Numbered from the stretch's first letter, positions 51,035 through 60,400 are shown. The stretch is DNA of 64,000 nt from Clostridiales bacterium (GCA_015055545.1 SVHY01000002.1:38612-102611); one strand, 5' to 3'. The notes: generated by a model not told the origin, from the sequence alone. Numbers and translations: made by a program.

Positions 51035-51981
51035 GAATACTCTTTACTTGCGTCGGTAGACGGGTGGAGCTTGTGCAAGCCTTTTACGCGGCGGCAAAAA
51101 AATGCGGTGAGAAGTTGGAAATCTACGCGACGGATATGACCATGACCGCGCCTGCAATCGCTTTTTGCGATAAGGGATTTACCGCGCCGCGCATTTCGGA
51201 TACGGCGTATATTCCCTTTTTGTTGAAGCTTTGTAAAGAGGAAAAAATCGACGCGGTAATTCCTACGATTGACACCGATTTGTTGATTCTTGCCGAGAAC
51301 AAAAACGCGTTTGAAGCAATAGGCGTGAAGGTGTTCGTAGCCGCGCCCGAAAAGGTAAGGATTTGCCGCGATAAGCGGTACACTTCCGAGTATTTTGAAA
51401 GCCTTGGCTTGTCCGCGCCCAAAGCGACGGGGGATATAGCAAGTTATACGGGCGGATTTCCTGCGTTTATTAAACCCAAGGACGGAAGTTCGAGTATTAA
51501 CGCGTATAAGGTGGAAAACGAACGGGATTTGAAAACGTACGCCGAAAAGATAGGCGAGTACGTGGTGCAGCCGTTTGTTAGCGGAACGGAGTACACGGTG
51601 GATATTTTTTGCGACGAAAAGGGCAATCCTATATATATCACGCCGCGTATCCGTCTTGCCGTGCGCGCGGGTGAAGTGTTGAAAACGGAAATTAGGCAGG
51701 ACGAAAGTATTATCGAGCAAATGCAGGTTTTGGCGGCGGATTTCAAGCCGAGCGGCGGGATTACCGTACAACTTATCCAAGACGAAAAGACCAAGACCAA
51801 TTATTATATCGAAATTAATCCCCGTTTTGGCGGTGGAGCGCCCCTTTCCATGAAAGCGGGAGCGGACGCGGCGGAGGCGCTTATCCGTATTTTACGCGGC
51901 GAAACGCTTGCCTTTCAAAAGGGCGCGGCGGAGGACGGCGCGATTTACAGTCGGTTCGACCAAAGCGTGCGGGTGAACTGA
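51031..51981 (+). CDS. ATP-grasp enzyme, carbamoyl-phosphate synthase-like
   Basis: This is a 316-residue protein, related to 33474-34493. RILFTCVGRRVELVQAFYAA, AFIKPKDGSSSINAYKV and YYIEINPRFGGGAPLSMKAG (about 270-290) mark pre-ATP-grasp, lysine and magnesium regions. Such genes are often next to PglC-like transferases; the ligation that they catalyse is not known to me. It overlaps the transferase gene by 4 bases and is followed one base later by a HAD phosphatase gene. Confidence 0.82.
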   Translation: MRILFTCVGRRVELVQAFYAAAKKCGEKLEIYATDMTMTAPAIAFCDKGFTAPRISDTAYIPFLLKLCKEEKIDAVIPTIDTDLLILAENKNAFEAIGVKVFVAAPEKVRICRDKRYTSEYFESLGLSAPKATGDIASYTGGFPAFIKPKDGSSSINAYKVENERDLKTYAEKIGEYVVQPFVSGTEYTVDIFCDEKGNPIYITPRIRLAVRAGEVLKTEIRQDESIIEQMQVLAADFKPSGGITVQLIQDEKTKTNYYIEINPRFGGGAPLSMKAGADAAEALIRILRGETLAFQKGAAEDGAIYSRFDQSVRVN

Positions 51982-51982
51982 A

Positions 51983-52612
51983 ATGACGGTGATAAACGCT
52001 ATTTTGGAAGCGGAAGAGATTGCGCAAACGTGTAAAGCGGCGATTTTTGATTTGGACGATACGCTGTACGCGGAAAAGGCGTACGTCAAAAGCGGATATA
52101 AGGCAGTAGCGGCGGCGTTTCCGCGAATCGAGAATATGCAAGAAAAGCTTTGGAACGCGTTTTTGCGCGGCGGCAAGGCGATTGACGAAGTGCTGACGGC
52201 AGAAAACGCGTGTACGGAAGAAAACAAGGATAAATGTTTGCAAATCTACCGTTTTCATACGCCTACCATTGCGTTATACGAGGGCGTGGAGGATATGCTC
52301 AAACGCTTGAAAAATGCGGGCGTGAAGTTGGGGCTTATCACCGACGGAAGAAGTGAGGGACAACGCGCGAAAATCAAGGCTTTGGGAATAGAAAACCTGT
52401 TCGATAGCGTGATTATCACGGACGAGTTGGGCGGGGTGGAGTATCGTAAACCGTGCGAAAGGGCGTTCGTGCTTACCTGTGAAAGGCTGGGCGTAGCGTT
52501 TGCGGACGCGGTGTATATCGGCGATAATTTGAGAAAAGATTTTATTGCGCCTGAAAAGTTGGGTATGAAAGCTTGTTATTTTAAAAACCCCGACGGGCTG
52601 TATACGGAGTGA
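51983..52612 (+). CDS. HAD family hydrolase
   Basis: This 209-residue HAD-like phosphatase has motif I IFDLDDTLY (about 22-30), motif II LITDGRSEGQ, motif III KPCERAF and motif IV YIGDNLRKDF. It has a helical cap between motifs I and II. It starts one base after the ATP-grasp stop, and the pair probably acts in the same modification of a sugar or an amino acid derivative. Substrate unknown. Confidence 0.85.
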   Translation: MTVINAILEAEEIAQTCKAAIFDLDDTLYAEKAYVKSGYKAVAAAFPRIENMQEKLWNAFLRGGKAIDEVLTAENACTEENKDKCLQIYRFHTPTIALYEGVEDMLKRLKNAGVKLGLITDGRSEGQRAKIKALGIENLFDSVIITDELGGVEYRKPCERAFVLTCERLGVAFADAVYIGDNLRKDFIAPEKLGMKACYFKNPDGLYTE

Positions 52613-52617
52613 AAAAC

Positions 52618-53367
52618 ATGTTTGCAAAAGAGGATTTGTACAATACGAGAGCTACGCAAGAAGAATTGCTTGCGATGATGAAAGATATCCACGCGTTTTT
52701 CGAGCGGGAGAAGATAACCTATTCGCTAACGAGCGGTTCGCTGCTTGGCGCGGTGCGTGAAAATGGATTCATTCCTTGGGACGACGACATGGATATCATG
52801 GTCGATAGAAAGAATTTCGAGCGGATTTTAAGCGCGTTCGACGGGTGCAAGGGATATACCTTGAAACGGGATTTATGGATATACCGTATTCGTCGCGAGG
52901 GAAACGAGAATACGGAAGAATATCAGCCGACGGTGGATATTTTCGTTATTGATAACGTGCCGGAAAATAAACTGCAATGGAAATGGAAGGTGCTGCGTTT
53001 AAAGACGTTGCAGGGCATGATGAAGAAAAAGCCCGATTATAAAAAGTATTCGTTTATACATAAAATTTTAGTGGCGGCTACGCGGTTTTTGGGGTTGTTT
53101 TTTACGGATAATTTCAAGTGGAAACGGTATGATAAAATTTCCAAAATCGGGAATAAAAAGCCTACTAAGTACGTGGCTATGTACGACGATTTGTATAAAT
53201 ATTTGTCCGTGCGCTACGACGCGGATTTGATGGCGAGTTTAATGAAACACCCGTTTGAAGATACGGAGTTTTACATAACCGAGAAATACGACCATTCGCT
53301 GACGGTGTTATACGGCGATTACATGACGCCGCCGCCTGAAAACGAACGTATTTCGGCGCATTTGTAA
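52618..53367 (+). CDS. LicD family phosphotransferase
   Basis: This is a 249-residue LicD-type protein, second in the window. SLTSGSLLGAVRENGFIPWD with the following DDMDIMVDRKNF (about 38-70) holds the metal-binding Asp residues, and TVDIFVIDNVPE is the next conserved part. It should transfer a phospho-alcohol from a CDP donor to a glycan. The ATG at 52618 follows GGAG. Together with the CDP-glycerol genes below, it points to phosphate-bearing substituents. Confidence 0.85.
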   Translation: MFAKEDLYNTRATQEELLAMMKDIHAFFEREKITYSLTSGSLLGAVRENGFIPWDDDMDIMVDRKNFERILSAFDGCKGYTLKRDLWIYRIRREGNENTEEYQPTVDIFVIDNVPENKLQWKWKVLRLKTLQGMMKKKPDYKKYSFIHKILVAATRFLGLFFTDNFKWKRYDKISKIGNKKPTKYVAMYDDLYKYLSVRYDADLMASLMKHPFEDTEFYITEKYDHSLTVLYGDYMTPPPENERISAHL

Positions 53368-53375
53368 GGAGTCTT

Positions 53376-54563
53376 ATGAAAATAACCGTTATAGCAAATT
53401 TCGTGGGCGATAAAAAGACCAACCGTTTCGTTTACCTTGCGCAAACGCTCGCTCGGCGCGGACACGAAGTAAAGCTGCTCACGTCCGATTTCGTGCATTA
53501 TACGAAAAGCTTTCGCGACGAGTTTGATTTAGGAAAGGACGTACAGGTTGTCTTATTGCACGAAACGGGTTATAAAAAGAACGTGAGCTTGAAACGCTTG
53601 CGCTCACACGCAAGGTTTGGGAAAGAAGTGAAAAAATACCTTGCGTCAAACGAAAAGCCCGATTTGATTTATTGCGCGTTGCCGTCGCTCGATTGCGGGG
53701 TGTACGCGGCGAAGTATGCCAAGGAACAGGGCGTGCCGTTTGTGATAGACGTGCAGGATTTATGGCCCGAAGCGTTTGAAATGGTGATGCCCGTGCCTTT
53801 TATCGGCAAGGCGTTGTTTGCGCCTATGCGGAAAAAAGCGAATTTTGCTTACGCCGCGGCGGACGAGATTATCGCCGTTTCTAAAACGTACTGTAAGCGC
53901 GTGCAACAAGTGAATAATGCGGTAAAAGAAACGCATAGCGTGTTCTTGGGGTCGCGCCTTTCGGGGTTTGACGAGAACGTGGCAAACAACCGTGTGGAAC
54001 GCACGGATAACGAAGTTTGGTTTGCGTATTGCGGTACGCTGGGCAGTAGCTACGATTTAAAGTGCGCTTTGGACGCGTTGGCGATTTTGGGCGTACGCGG
54101 ATATGAGAATTTGCGCTTTAAAGTTATGGGCGACGGGCCTATGCGGAAAGAGTTTGAAGCGTATGCGGATAAAATGGGTGTCAAAGCGGAGTTCTTCGGG
54201 TATATGCCTTACGAGAAAATGTGTGGACTGCTCGCCTCTTGCGATATTGCGCTAAACCCGATTGTGAAAGGGAGTGCGGGTTCGATTATCAACAAGCACG
54301 GTGATTACGCGGCGGCGGGGATTCCCGTGGTGAATACGCAGGAAAATGAGGAATATCGCGCGCTTGTGGAAGAATACGGCATGGGCTTTAACGCGGAAAA
54401 CGGGAACGCGGGCGATATGGCGGACAAGATAGAAACGCTTTTAAATAATAAGGCGCTTTGTCAAAAAATGGGCGCAGGCGCGAGAAGGTGCGCGGAAGAG
54501 AAATTTAATCGCGATTGTAGTTATCAAGAAATCGTGGAAACGATAGAAAAATACGGGAAGTAG
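53376..54563 (+). CDS. Family 4 glycosyltransferase
   Basis: This is a 395-residue GT-B enzyme of the WbuB/PimA-like group. ITVIANFVGDKKTNRFVYLA, FVIDVQDLWPEAFEM, AYCGTLGSSYDLKCALDAL, FKVMGDGPMRKEFE and the late GSAGSIINKHGDYAAAGIPV make up acceptor and donor sites. VQDLWPE is typical of WbuB-like fucosaminyl (FucNAc) transferases, and UDP-L-FucNAc is made by this locus; this match is suggestive only. Confidence 0.83.
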   Translation: MKITVIANFVGDKKTNRFVYLAQTLARRGHEVKLLTSDFVHYTKSFRDEFDLGKDVQVVLLHETGYKKNVSLKRLRSHARFGKEVKKYLASNEKPDLIYCALPSLDCGVYAAKYAKEQGVPFVIDVQDLWPEAFEMVMPVPFIGKALFAPMRKKANFAYAAADEIIAVSKTYCKRVQQVNNAVKETHSVFLGSRLSGFDENVANNRVERTDNEVWFAYCGTLGSSYDLKCALDALAILGVRGYENLRFKVMGDGPMRKEFEAYADKMGVKAEFFGYMPYEKMCGLLASCDIALNPIVKGSAGSIINKHGDYAAAGIPVVNTQENEEYRALVEEYGMGFNAENGNAGDMADKIETLLNNKALCQKMGAGARRCAEEKFNRDCSYQEIVETIEKYGK

Positions 54564-54566
54564 GGT

Positions 54567-55769
54567 ATGCGGAAAAGGCTAATAGCGTTTTTAAAAAGAC
54601 ATCCGAAAATTTTGCGTGCGTTTTGGGCGATTGCGGGCTGGTGCTTGCGCGTCATCGGTAGGTTTGTGCGCGTACGTGAAAAGACGGCGATTTTTGCCTC
54701 TTTCGGCGGGAGAAATTTCGACGACAGCCCTAAAGCCGTGTACGAGCAAATGCGCGCGGACGAACGATTTAAGGATTGGAAACTGTATTGGGCGTTCGTC
54801 GAACCGTCCAAGTTTGATATTCCGTGCGGCGAAAAAGTGAAAATCGATACGTGGAAGTTTTTCAAGACGTTGATGTTTTGCCAAGTTTGGGTGGGGAATT
54901 CGTCCATTACGCGCGGCGTGGATTTGTATCCTAAGAAAAAGCAGGTGCGCGTGGAAACGTGGCACGGTACGCCCTTGAAGAAAATCGGCGGCGACGAAAA
55001 CACCAACAGTATGGCGGTCAAGAAAAAGAAACCCAAGAAGAAAAAGGATTTCCGTACGCTTCGTTGTGCGCAAAGCGCGTACGATAGAGAAATTTTCATG
55101 CGTATTTATAACGCGGACGAGAGTGCGTTTTTAACCTGCGATTTGCCGAGAAACGACGCTTTGAAAAAATATACGGACGAAGATATCCGTCAAGTGAAAG
55201 AAAAGCTGGGCGTGCCGCAGGATAAGAAGATTATTTTGTATATGCCCACCTACCGCGAATACGCGTACGATAACGATAAAAAGATTTGTTTAAAACCGCC
55301 TATGGACGTGGAAAAATGGCAAGCGGCTTTAAGCAAAGACTACTGTCTTTTGGTGCGCGCGCATTATATGGTCGAATCGGCGATGGATTTAAAGGAAAAC
55401 GAGTTTTTGAAAGTCGTTTCTTCCTATCCGTACTTGAACGATTTATACGCGGTGGCGGATATTCTTATTTCTGATTATTCGAGCGCGTTTATCGATTATT
55501 CTATTTTGAACCGTCCTATGCTTTGTTTTGCGTACGATAAGGAAGAATACGAGAAAAAGCGGGGCTTGTATATCGATTTGGAAAAAGAACTGCCTTGCTT
55601 GGTTAGAAAGACGGAAGAAGAAGTTATAGGTGATATTGTGCATTTGGATTATGCGGCGGCAAGCGAGAAAACGGACGCGTTTCGGCGTAAATACGCGCCA
55701 AACGCGGGCAGGGCAAGTCAAGTCGTGGTAGAGAGAATTTTAAAAAGAATAGAGGAGATGAAAGCATGA
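54567..55769 (+). CDS. CDP-glycerol glycerophosphotransferase (TagB/TagF family)
   Basis: This 400-residue peripheral membrane enzyme transfers glycerol phosphate from CDP-glycerol to a lipid-linked glycan. [14 protein letters not shown]-type [33 protein letters not shown] (catalytic His), [22 protein letters not shown] and [14 protein letters not shown] (second His/Ser region) are the family motifs. One short basic patch ([10 protein letters not shown]) could bind membrane. It overlaps tagD by 4 bases, and TagD makes its donor. Confidence 0.9.
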   Translation: MRKRLIAFLKRHPKILRAFWAIAGWCLRVIGRFVRVREKTAIFASFGGRNFDDSPKAVYEQMRADERFKDWKLYWAFVEPSKFDIPCGEKVKIDTWKFFKTLMFCQVWVGNSSITRGVDLYPKKKQVRVETWHGTPLKKIGGDENTNSMAVKKKKPKKKKDFRTLRCAQSAYDREIFMRIYNADESAFLTCDLPRNDALKKYTDEDIRQVKEKLGVPQDKKIILYMPTYREYAYDNDKKICLKPPMDVEKWQAALSKDYCLLVRAHYMVESAMDLKENEFLKVVSSYPYLNDLYAVADILISDYSSAFIDYSILNRPMLCFAYDKEEYEKKRGLYIDLEKELPCLVRKTEEEVIGDIVHLDYAAASEKTDAFRRKYAPNAGRASQVVVERILKRIEEMKA

Positions 55770-56161
55770 AAAGAGTAATCACTTACGGGACGTTCGATTT
55801 GTTGCACTACGGGCATATCAATTTACTTCGTAGGGCGAAAGAGTTGGGCGATTATTTGATCGTTGCGCTTTCAACGGACGAGTTTAACTGGAACGAAAAA
55901 CAGAAAAAATGTTATTTTTCCTACGAACAGAGAAAACAGCTTTTGGAATCCATTCGGTACGTGGATTTAGTAATTCCCGAAGAAAACTGGGATCAAAAAA
56001 GGACGGACGTGAAAGAATATCATATCGATACGTTCGTTATGGGTAACGACTGGGAAGGAAAGTTCGATTTCTTGAAAGAACAATGCGAAGTGGTGTATCT
56101 GCCCAGAACCAAAGAAATTTCTACGACGAAAATCAAAAACGATTTGTTGGATAAAAAGTAA
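55766..56161 (+). CDS. tagD: Glycerol-3-phosphate cytidylyltransferase
   Basis: This 131-residue enzyme makes CDP-glycerol from CTP and glycerol-3-phosphate. [20 protein letters not shown] has the HxGH motif (His14 to His17), and [11 protein letters not shown] is the second signature. Length matches TagD (about 130). Directly coupled to the TagF-like gene, it shows that the glycan of this half of the locus bears glycerol phosphate. Confidence 0.95.
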   Translation: MKRVITYGTFDLLHYGHINLLRRAKELGDYLIVALSTDEFNWNEKQKKCYFSYEQRKQLLESIRYVDLVIPEENWDQKRTDVKEYHIDTFVMGNDWEGKFDFLKEQCEVVYLPRTKEISTTKIKNDLLDKK

Positions 56162-56172
56162 GGAGCTTGCAT

Positions 56173-57618
56173 ATGGCGTTGGCAAATAGCAGTGAAAAAT
56201 TGTACCTTGGAAAGACGGCGAAAGAGTGGCTGCAAGCCGCGCGCGCGTTTTTCAATAGCGGTTGGGGGTTCGTTTTGCAAACGGCGCTTGCGTTTATCTT
56301 CGTGTTCTTGCAACAGGAAGTTATCGGCGTTATCGTCTTTATCGGCTTACTGTCCGTTATCTTAATCGTGTGCGACGACGTGATTGCAACGACGCTCCCG
56401 TTTTTGCTCGTGTGTACCTTTTCTACCAACTGCTACGATTCCTTCGATACGTTTATCGGGTTTGCCGTGTACGCGCCCATTCCCGCGGCGGCGCTCGTGG
56501 GGCATTTCCTCGTTTATCATAAGCCGTATCGCGAGTTTGGGATAAGCGCGTACGGGTTGTTCGCCATAAGCTGTGCTCTTATTTTGGGCGGTATCGGCGC
56601 ATTTGCCTTGAAAGAATACATACTCGGTGCGTATTACGTGTTCGGGCTGGGTATTGGTATGTTGGTGGCGTACATATTGATGAAATCACAATTTGCAGGG
56701 CGTAGAGATTACGATTTAAAAGAGAAGTTCGCGCAGATTATGACTTGCATGGGTTGCTTGATTTTGGCGATGTTCGCGCTTTCCTTTATTCGCCGTTTGG
56801 CAGGGGATCAGATTTGGGGCTTTCCCGATATCCGTTGGCTGATTGGCGCGAACGGCAGAACGGGCTATACGCTGGGATTTTCCGCTAACAATATCGCAAC
56901 GCTGTTGATGTTCGCGATGCCTTTCCCCTTATACCTTGCGAAAAAACACAAGGCTTGGGCGATTATGACCGTCGTATTTTTCCTGTCGCTGTTTTATACG
57001 GAATCGCGCGGGGGTATGTTGTTTGGTGCGGTAGAGTTCTTGGCTTGCTTTTTGTACTGGGCTTGGGAAAATAGGACGACCAAGCTTTGCAAGGTGGCGT
57101 GCGTAGGCGCAATCTTGGTATTTATCGCCGTGATAGCGCTTGTCATCGTTAAATGGAACGTCGTGATCGCTCTTATACAAACCAAGCTTTTAGACGGTGC
57201 GCGCGCGAAAATGCTCTTTCAAGCGTTCGACAATTTCCGCGAAAATTTCGTGGTTGGAACGGGGCTTTTGGACGATAGTATCGCCTACGGCGAAACGAAG
57301 AAACAGGGTACGATGGCGTGGTATCATATGATGATACCGCAAATTATCGGCAGTATGGGGCTCGTAGGCGTTTTTGCGTACGGTTATCAAATCTTTGGAC
57401 GCGTAAAGCTGATATTTAAAAAGGCGTGCGCTTGGTCGCTCGTTTTGGGGATTTCCTATCTTGGGATTTTGGGTATGAGCCAAGTTAACCCCGGCGAATT
57501 TTGCCCCGTACCGTACGGTGTACTCACCGTGTTATTGTTCGTATTCCAAGAACTGCGTTTAGAAGAGAATGAAGAATTGCCCTTGCAATGGGAGGGCGCG
57601 TTTAAGAAACGGAAATAA
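56173..57618 (+). CDS. O-antigen ligase/polymerase-like membrane protein
   Basis: This is a 481-residue protein with about 12 helices. The loop YTLGFSANNIATLLMFAMPF and FYTESRGGMLFGAVEFLACF match the Wzy_C/O-antigen ligase (RfaL) family; the long outer loop (about 345-400) holds VVGTGLLDDSIAYGETK and WYHMMIPQIIGSMGLVGVFA. It probably polymerises repeat units or ligates the finished chain. The ATG at 56173 has TAAGGAG 7 bases upstream; TTG 56167 is the alternative. It ends the glycan locus. Confidence 0.78.
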   Translation: MALANSSEKLYLGKTAKEWLQAARAFFNSGWGFVLQTALAFIFVFLQQEVIGVIVFIGLLSVILIVCDDVIATTLPFLLVCTFSTNCYDSFDTFIGFAVYAPIPAAALVGHFLVYHKPYREFGISAYGLFAISCALILGGIGAFALKEYILGAYYVFGLGIGMLVAYILMKSQFAGRRDYDLKEKFAQIMTCMGCLILAMFALSFIRRLAGDQIWGFPDIRWLIGANGRTGYTLGFSANNIATLLMFAMPFPLYLAKKHKAWAIMTVVFFLSLFYTESRGGMLFGAVEFLACFLYWAWENRTTKLCKVACVGAILVFIAVIALVIVKWNVVIALIQTKLLDGARAKMLFQAFDNFRENFVVGTGLLDDSIAYGETKKQGTMAWYHMMIPQIIGSMGLVGVFAYGYQIFGRVKLIFKKACAWSLVLGISYLGILGMSQVNPGEFCPVPYGVLTVLLFVFQELRLEENEELPLQWEGAFKKRK

Positions 57619-57645
57619 AATCGGTAAAACGCAACTGATTTTTTA
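57617..57645 (+). terminator. Terminator at the end of the glycan locus
   Basis: AAAATCGGT pairs with ACTGATTTT (one G-T pair), followed by TT. The hairpin begins inside the stop codon region of the preceding gene. It is weaker than others here. Confidence 0.5.
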
Positions 57646-57665
57646 TAGCTTTTCACGGAAAAATA

Positions 57666-57674
57666 TGTTATAAT
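57666..57674 (+). promoter_or_regulatory. Extended -10 promoter of the pyrH operon
   Basis: TGT-TATAAT (57666-57674) has no good -35 box at 17 bases. A leader of about 23 bases with AAGGAG precedes the pyrH ATG. Confidence 0.5.
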
Positions 57675-57703
57675 AATAAAAACGAAAACGAAGGAGAATT
57701 TTT

Positions 57704-58411
57704 ATGCAACCTATTTATAAAAGAGTGCTTTTGAAACTTTCGGGTGAAGCGCTTGCGGGCGATCAAAGATTCGGACTGAACCACGAAGTTATCGCGCCCG
57801 TAGTCGATCAAATCGTAGCCATTCACAACATGGGCGTGGAAGTGGGCTTGGTCATCGGCGGCGGCAATTTCTGGCGGGGTAGACAGGGTACGAAGATGGA
57901 CAGAACGACGGCGGACCATATGGGTATGCTTGCAACGGTGATGAACTCGCTTGCGATGATGGACGCTATCGAACAACGCGGCGTGCCCGTGCGCGTGCAA
58001 ACGGCGCTCGATATGGTTTCGCTTGCCGAACCGTTTATTTTGCGTAAGGCGCTTCGGCATTTTGAAATGGGTAGAATCGTCATTTTTGCTTGCGGTACGG
58101 GCAATCCCTATTGTTCGACGGACACGGCGGCGGCGCTTCGGGCTTGCGAAATAGACGCGGATATCCTGCTTATGGCAAAGAACGTGGACGGCATTTACGA
58201 TTCCGATCCCAAAACCAACCCCTTGGCAAGAAAATACGAATCGCTCAAATACGCGGATATTATCAATCAGGGCTTGAAGGTGATTGATTTTACGGCGGCG
58301 ACGATGTGTATGGAAAATAACGTACCTACGCTTGCGTTCGGCTTAAACGAAGACAATTCGATTGTGCGCGCGGTGTGCGGAGAAAAATTAGGAACGATTA
58401 TCAAGGTGTAA
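57704..58411 (+). CDS. pyrH: UMP kinase
   Basis: This 235-residue amino-acid-kinase-fold enzyme phosphorylates UMP to UDP, feeding UTP for UDP-sugars. RVLLKLSGEALAGDQRFGL (about 6-24), LVIGGGNFWRGR (about 50-61), FACGTGNPYCSTD (about 128) and YDSDPKTNP (about 165) are its signatures. It starts the pyrH-frr-uppS-cdsA-dxr operon, whose order is common in Firmicutes, here with an extra gene before frr. No rpsB or tsf precedes it. Confidence 0.96.
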   Translation: MQPIYKRVLLKLSGEALAGDQRFGLNHEVIAPVVDQIVAIHNMGVEVGLVIGGGNFWRGRQGTKMDRTTADHMGMLATVMNSLAMMDAIEQRGVPVRVQTALDMVSLAEPFILRKALRHFEMGRIVIFACGTGNPYCSTDTAAALRACEIDADILLMAKNVDGIYDSDPKTNPLARKYESLKYADIINQGLKVIDFTAATMCMENNVPTLAFGLNEDNSIVRAVCGEKLGTIIKV

Positions 58412-58425
58412 AAAGGGCGTAAAAA

Positions 58426-59061
58426 ATGAAGATATTGTTTTTTGGAGATAGTATTACCGACTCTACTCGCGAACGCGGTTCAAACGATGCGGGACGGGTG
58501 CGTGAAGAATATAGCATTTGTCCTAGAAGCTACGGCAGCGGCTACGTATTTTTAACGGCGGCGCAGCTCTTTTATGAAAAACCGAACGCGTACGAGATTT
58601 TAAACCGTGGTATCGGTGGGGACAGATTGCCTCAGCTGTATGCGCGGATTCAGTTGGACGTTTGGAACGAAAACCCTGACGTGTTGAGTATACTCGTTGG
58701 ATTCAACGATAATAATACGGGAGAAAATCCCAACTTCACGGACGTGAAACGGTGGGGTAGAATATACCGTATGATGATTTCCGATACGATGGAAAGATGT
58801 CCGCAAACGAAGATTATGATTTGCGAACCGTTTGCAATAGCAAGGAAAGACAGTATCCGCGAATACGCTGTCGAGGCGAAGAAGATTGCAGAAGAATTCG
58901 GATTGCCGTTCGTAGAATTACAGGAAAAAATGGAACGTGCGGTGGAAACCTATGGTTTGCAAGCCTGTCTGTTTGACGGAATACATCCTAATATCGTAGG
59001 CAGTAAAGTAATTTCCGACGCTTGGTTGGAAACGTTTAAAACGCAAGTGCTTGAAAAATAA
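58426..59061 (+). CDS. SGNH/GDSL hydrolase
   Basis: This is a 211-residue hydrolase. FFGDSITD (Ser9), the block II Gly in GIGGDRLPQL, block III LVGFNDNNTG and block V DGIHPN give the SGNH catalytic set. It has no signal peptide and acts in the cytoplasm, perhaps as an esterase or deacetylase on sugars or lipids. Its place between pyrH and frr is unusual; it sits 14 bases after pyrH, so it should be cotranscribed. Confidence 0.85.
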   Translation: MKILFFGDSITDSTRERGSNDAGRVREEYSICPRSYGSGYVFLTAAQLFYEKPNAYEILNRGIGGDRLPQLYARIQLDVWNENPDVLSILVGFNDNNTGENPNFTDVKRWGRIYRMMISDTMERCPQTKIMICEPFAIARKDSIREYAVEAKKIAEEFGLPFVELQEKMERAVETYGLQACLFDGIHPNIVGSKVISDAWLETFKTQVLEK

Positions 59062-59089
59062 AAAATACTTATAAAGGAAGGATATAATT

Positions 59090-59662
59090 ATGATCGAAAA
59101 CGAAAAAGTAGAAGAAATGATGTTGGAGCTTGACGAAAAATCGGAAAACACCGTTAAGGCGCTTGAAAGCGATTACGGCGCAATTCGTACGGGTAGAGCG
59201 AATCCGCATATCTTGGATAAAATCGAAGTGGAAGCGTACGGCGGTATGAGCAAGCTTATCGAGCTTGGCAACGTGGCTACGTTAGACGCGCGTTGTTTGC
59301 AAATCAACCTTTGGGATAAATCGCTGTTGAAAGCGGTGGAAAAGGCGATTTTGCAATCGAATATCGGGATTACGCCTACCAACGATGGTCAGGTTATTCG
59401 CTTGGTGTTCCCCGTTATGACGGAAGAAAGAAGAAAGGAACTCGTAAAGCAAGCGAAAAAGACGGGCGAAGAAGCAAAGGTTGCTATTCGTAACCACCGC
59501 CGTGAAGCGATGGACGTGTTGAAGAAGATGAAGACGAGCAAGGAACTGTCCGAAGACGCGGTTGCGCTTTGCGAAGCGGACGTGGAAAAAGCGGTTTCGG
59601 GGTATATGAGCACGGTGGAAAGCATTATTTCCGCAAAAGAAAAAGAATTAATGTCTATTTAA
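59090..59662 (+). CDS. frr: Ribosome recycling factor
   Basis: This 190-residue protein splits the post-termination ribosome with EF-G. GAIRTGRANPHILDKIEVEA and ARCLQINLWDKSLLKAVEKA are domain I/II signatures, and the C-terminal RRKELVKQAKKTGEEAKVAI with EDAVALCEADVEKA forms the helical bundle. It is close to the usual 185 residues. A good AAAGGAAGG precedes the ATG. Confidence 0.96.
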   Translation: MIENEKVEEMMLELDEKSENTVKALESDYGAIRTGRANPHILDKIEVEAYGGMSKLIELGNVATLDARCLQINLWDKSLLKAVEKAILQSNIGITPTNDGQVIRLVFPVMTEERRKELVKQAKKTGEEAKVAIRNHRREAMDVLKKMKTSKELSEDAVALCEADVEKAVSGYMSTVESIISAKEKELMSI

Positions 59663-59665
59663 TAT

Positions 59666-60400
59666 ATGGCGCGGAATAAAATAAAAGCGGGGACGAATAT
59701 CCCCAAACATATTTCAATTATTATGGACGGGAACGGGCGTTGGGCGAAAAAGCGGCTAATGCCCCGTTCCTTTGGTCATCAAATGGGTATGGAACGCATG
59801 GTCGGGCTTATCGAACACGCCTTTTCTCTCGGCGTGCAGTACGTTACCGTCTATGCGTTATCCACCGAAAATCTGAAACGCCCGCAGGACGAACTCGAAG
59901 GCTTGTACAACCTTATCCGTAAGCATTTTGCAACGTATATGGAGAGGCTCTGTAAAAACGGTATACGCCTTCGCGTAATCGGCGAAACGTCGCTCTTGCC
60001 CGACGACGTGCAGGAAATTTTACGCGCGTCCGAAGAAAAAACGGCGGAGAACACGGGGCGCGGGATTAACGTTGCGCTTTGCTACGGTTCGCGCGCGGAA
60101 ATGGTGCGTGCGGTGAATATAGCGGTGGAAAAGGGCGAAAGGGTAACGGAAGAGAGTTTGTCTAATTTGCTCTATACGGGTGGGCAACCCGACCCCGATT
60201 TGATGATTCGTACGGGCAAAGAAGTGCGCCTTTCCAACTTCTTACTCTATCAATCGGCGTACGCGGAATTGTATTTTTCCGATAAAATGTTCCCCGAATT
60301 TTCGGATAAGGACTTGGAAAAAGCGATTTTGTGGTTTTCACAGCGCACCCGCAGGTTTGGAAAAACAGACGAGCAATTAACAAAGGAGCAAAAGATATGA
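59666..60400 (+). CDS. uppS: Undecaprenyl pyrophosphate synthase
   Basis: This 244-residue cis-prenyltransferase makes the C55 lipid used for peptidoglycan and for all glycans coded in this window. HISIIMDGNGRWAKKR (Asp in MDGNGRWA), FGHQMGMERM, YALSTENLKRP and a C-terminal RTGKEVRLSNFLLYQSAYAE are its five motifs; the usual RTSGE reads RTGKE here. The ATG is 3 bases after the frr stop and lacks a clear ribosome binding site, which suggests coupled translation. Confidence 0.95.
   Translation: MARNKIKAGTNIPKHISIIMDGNGRWAKKRLMPRSFGHQMGMERMVGLIEHAFSLGVQYVTVYALSTENLKRPQDELEGLYNLIRKHFATYMERLCKNGIRLRVIGETSLLPDDVQEILRASEEKTAENTGRGINVALCYGSRAEMVRAVNIAVEKGERVTEESLSNLLYTGGQPDPDLMIRTGKEVRLSNFLLYQSAYAELYFSDKMFPEFSDKDLEKAILWFSQRTRRFGKTDEQLTKEQKI

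Noticed and set aside
50410-51780. A 456-codon open frame antisense to the PglC-like and ATP-grasp genes
   Set aside because: It runs across two well-supported genes of the opposite strand and shows no recognisable protein features.
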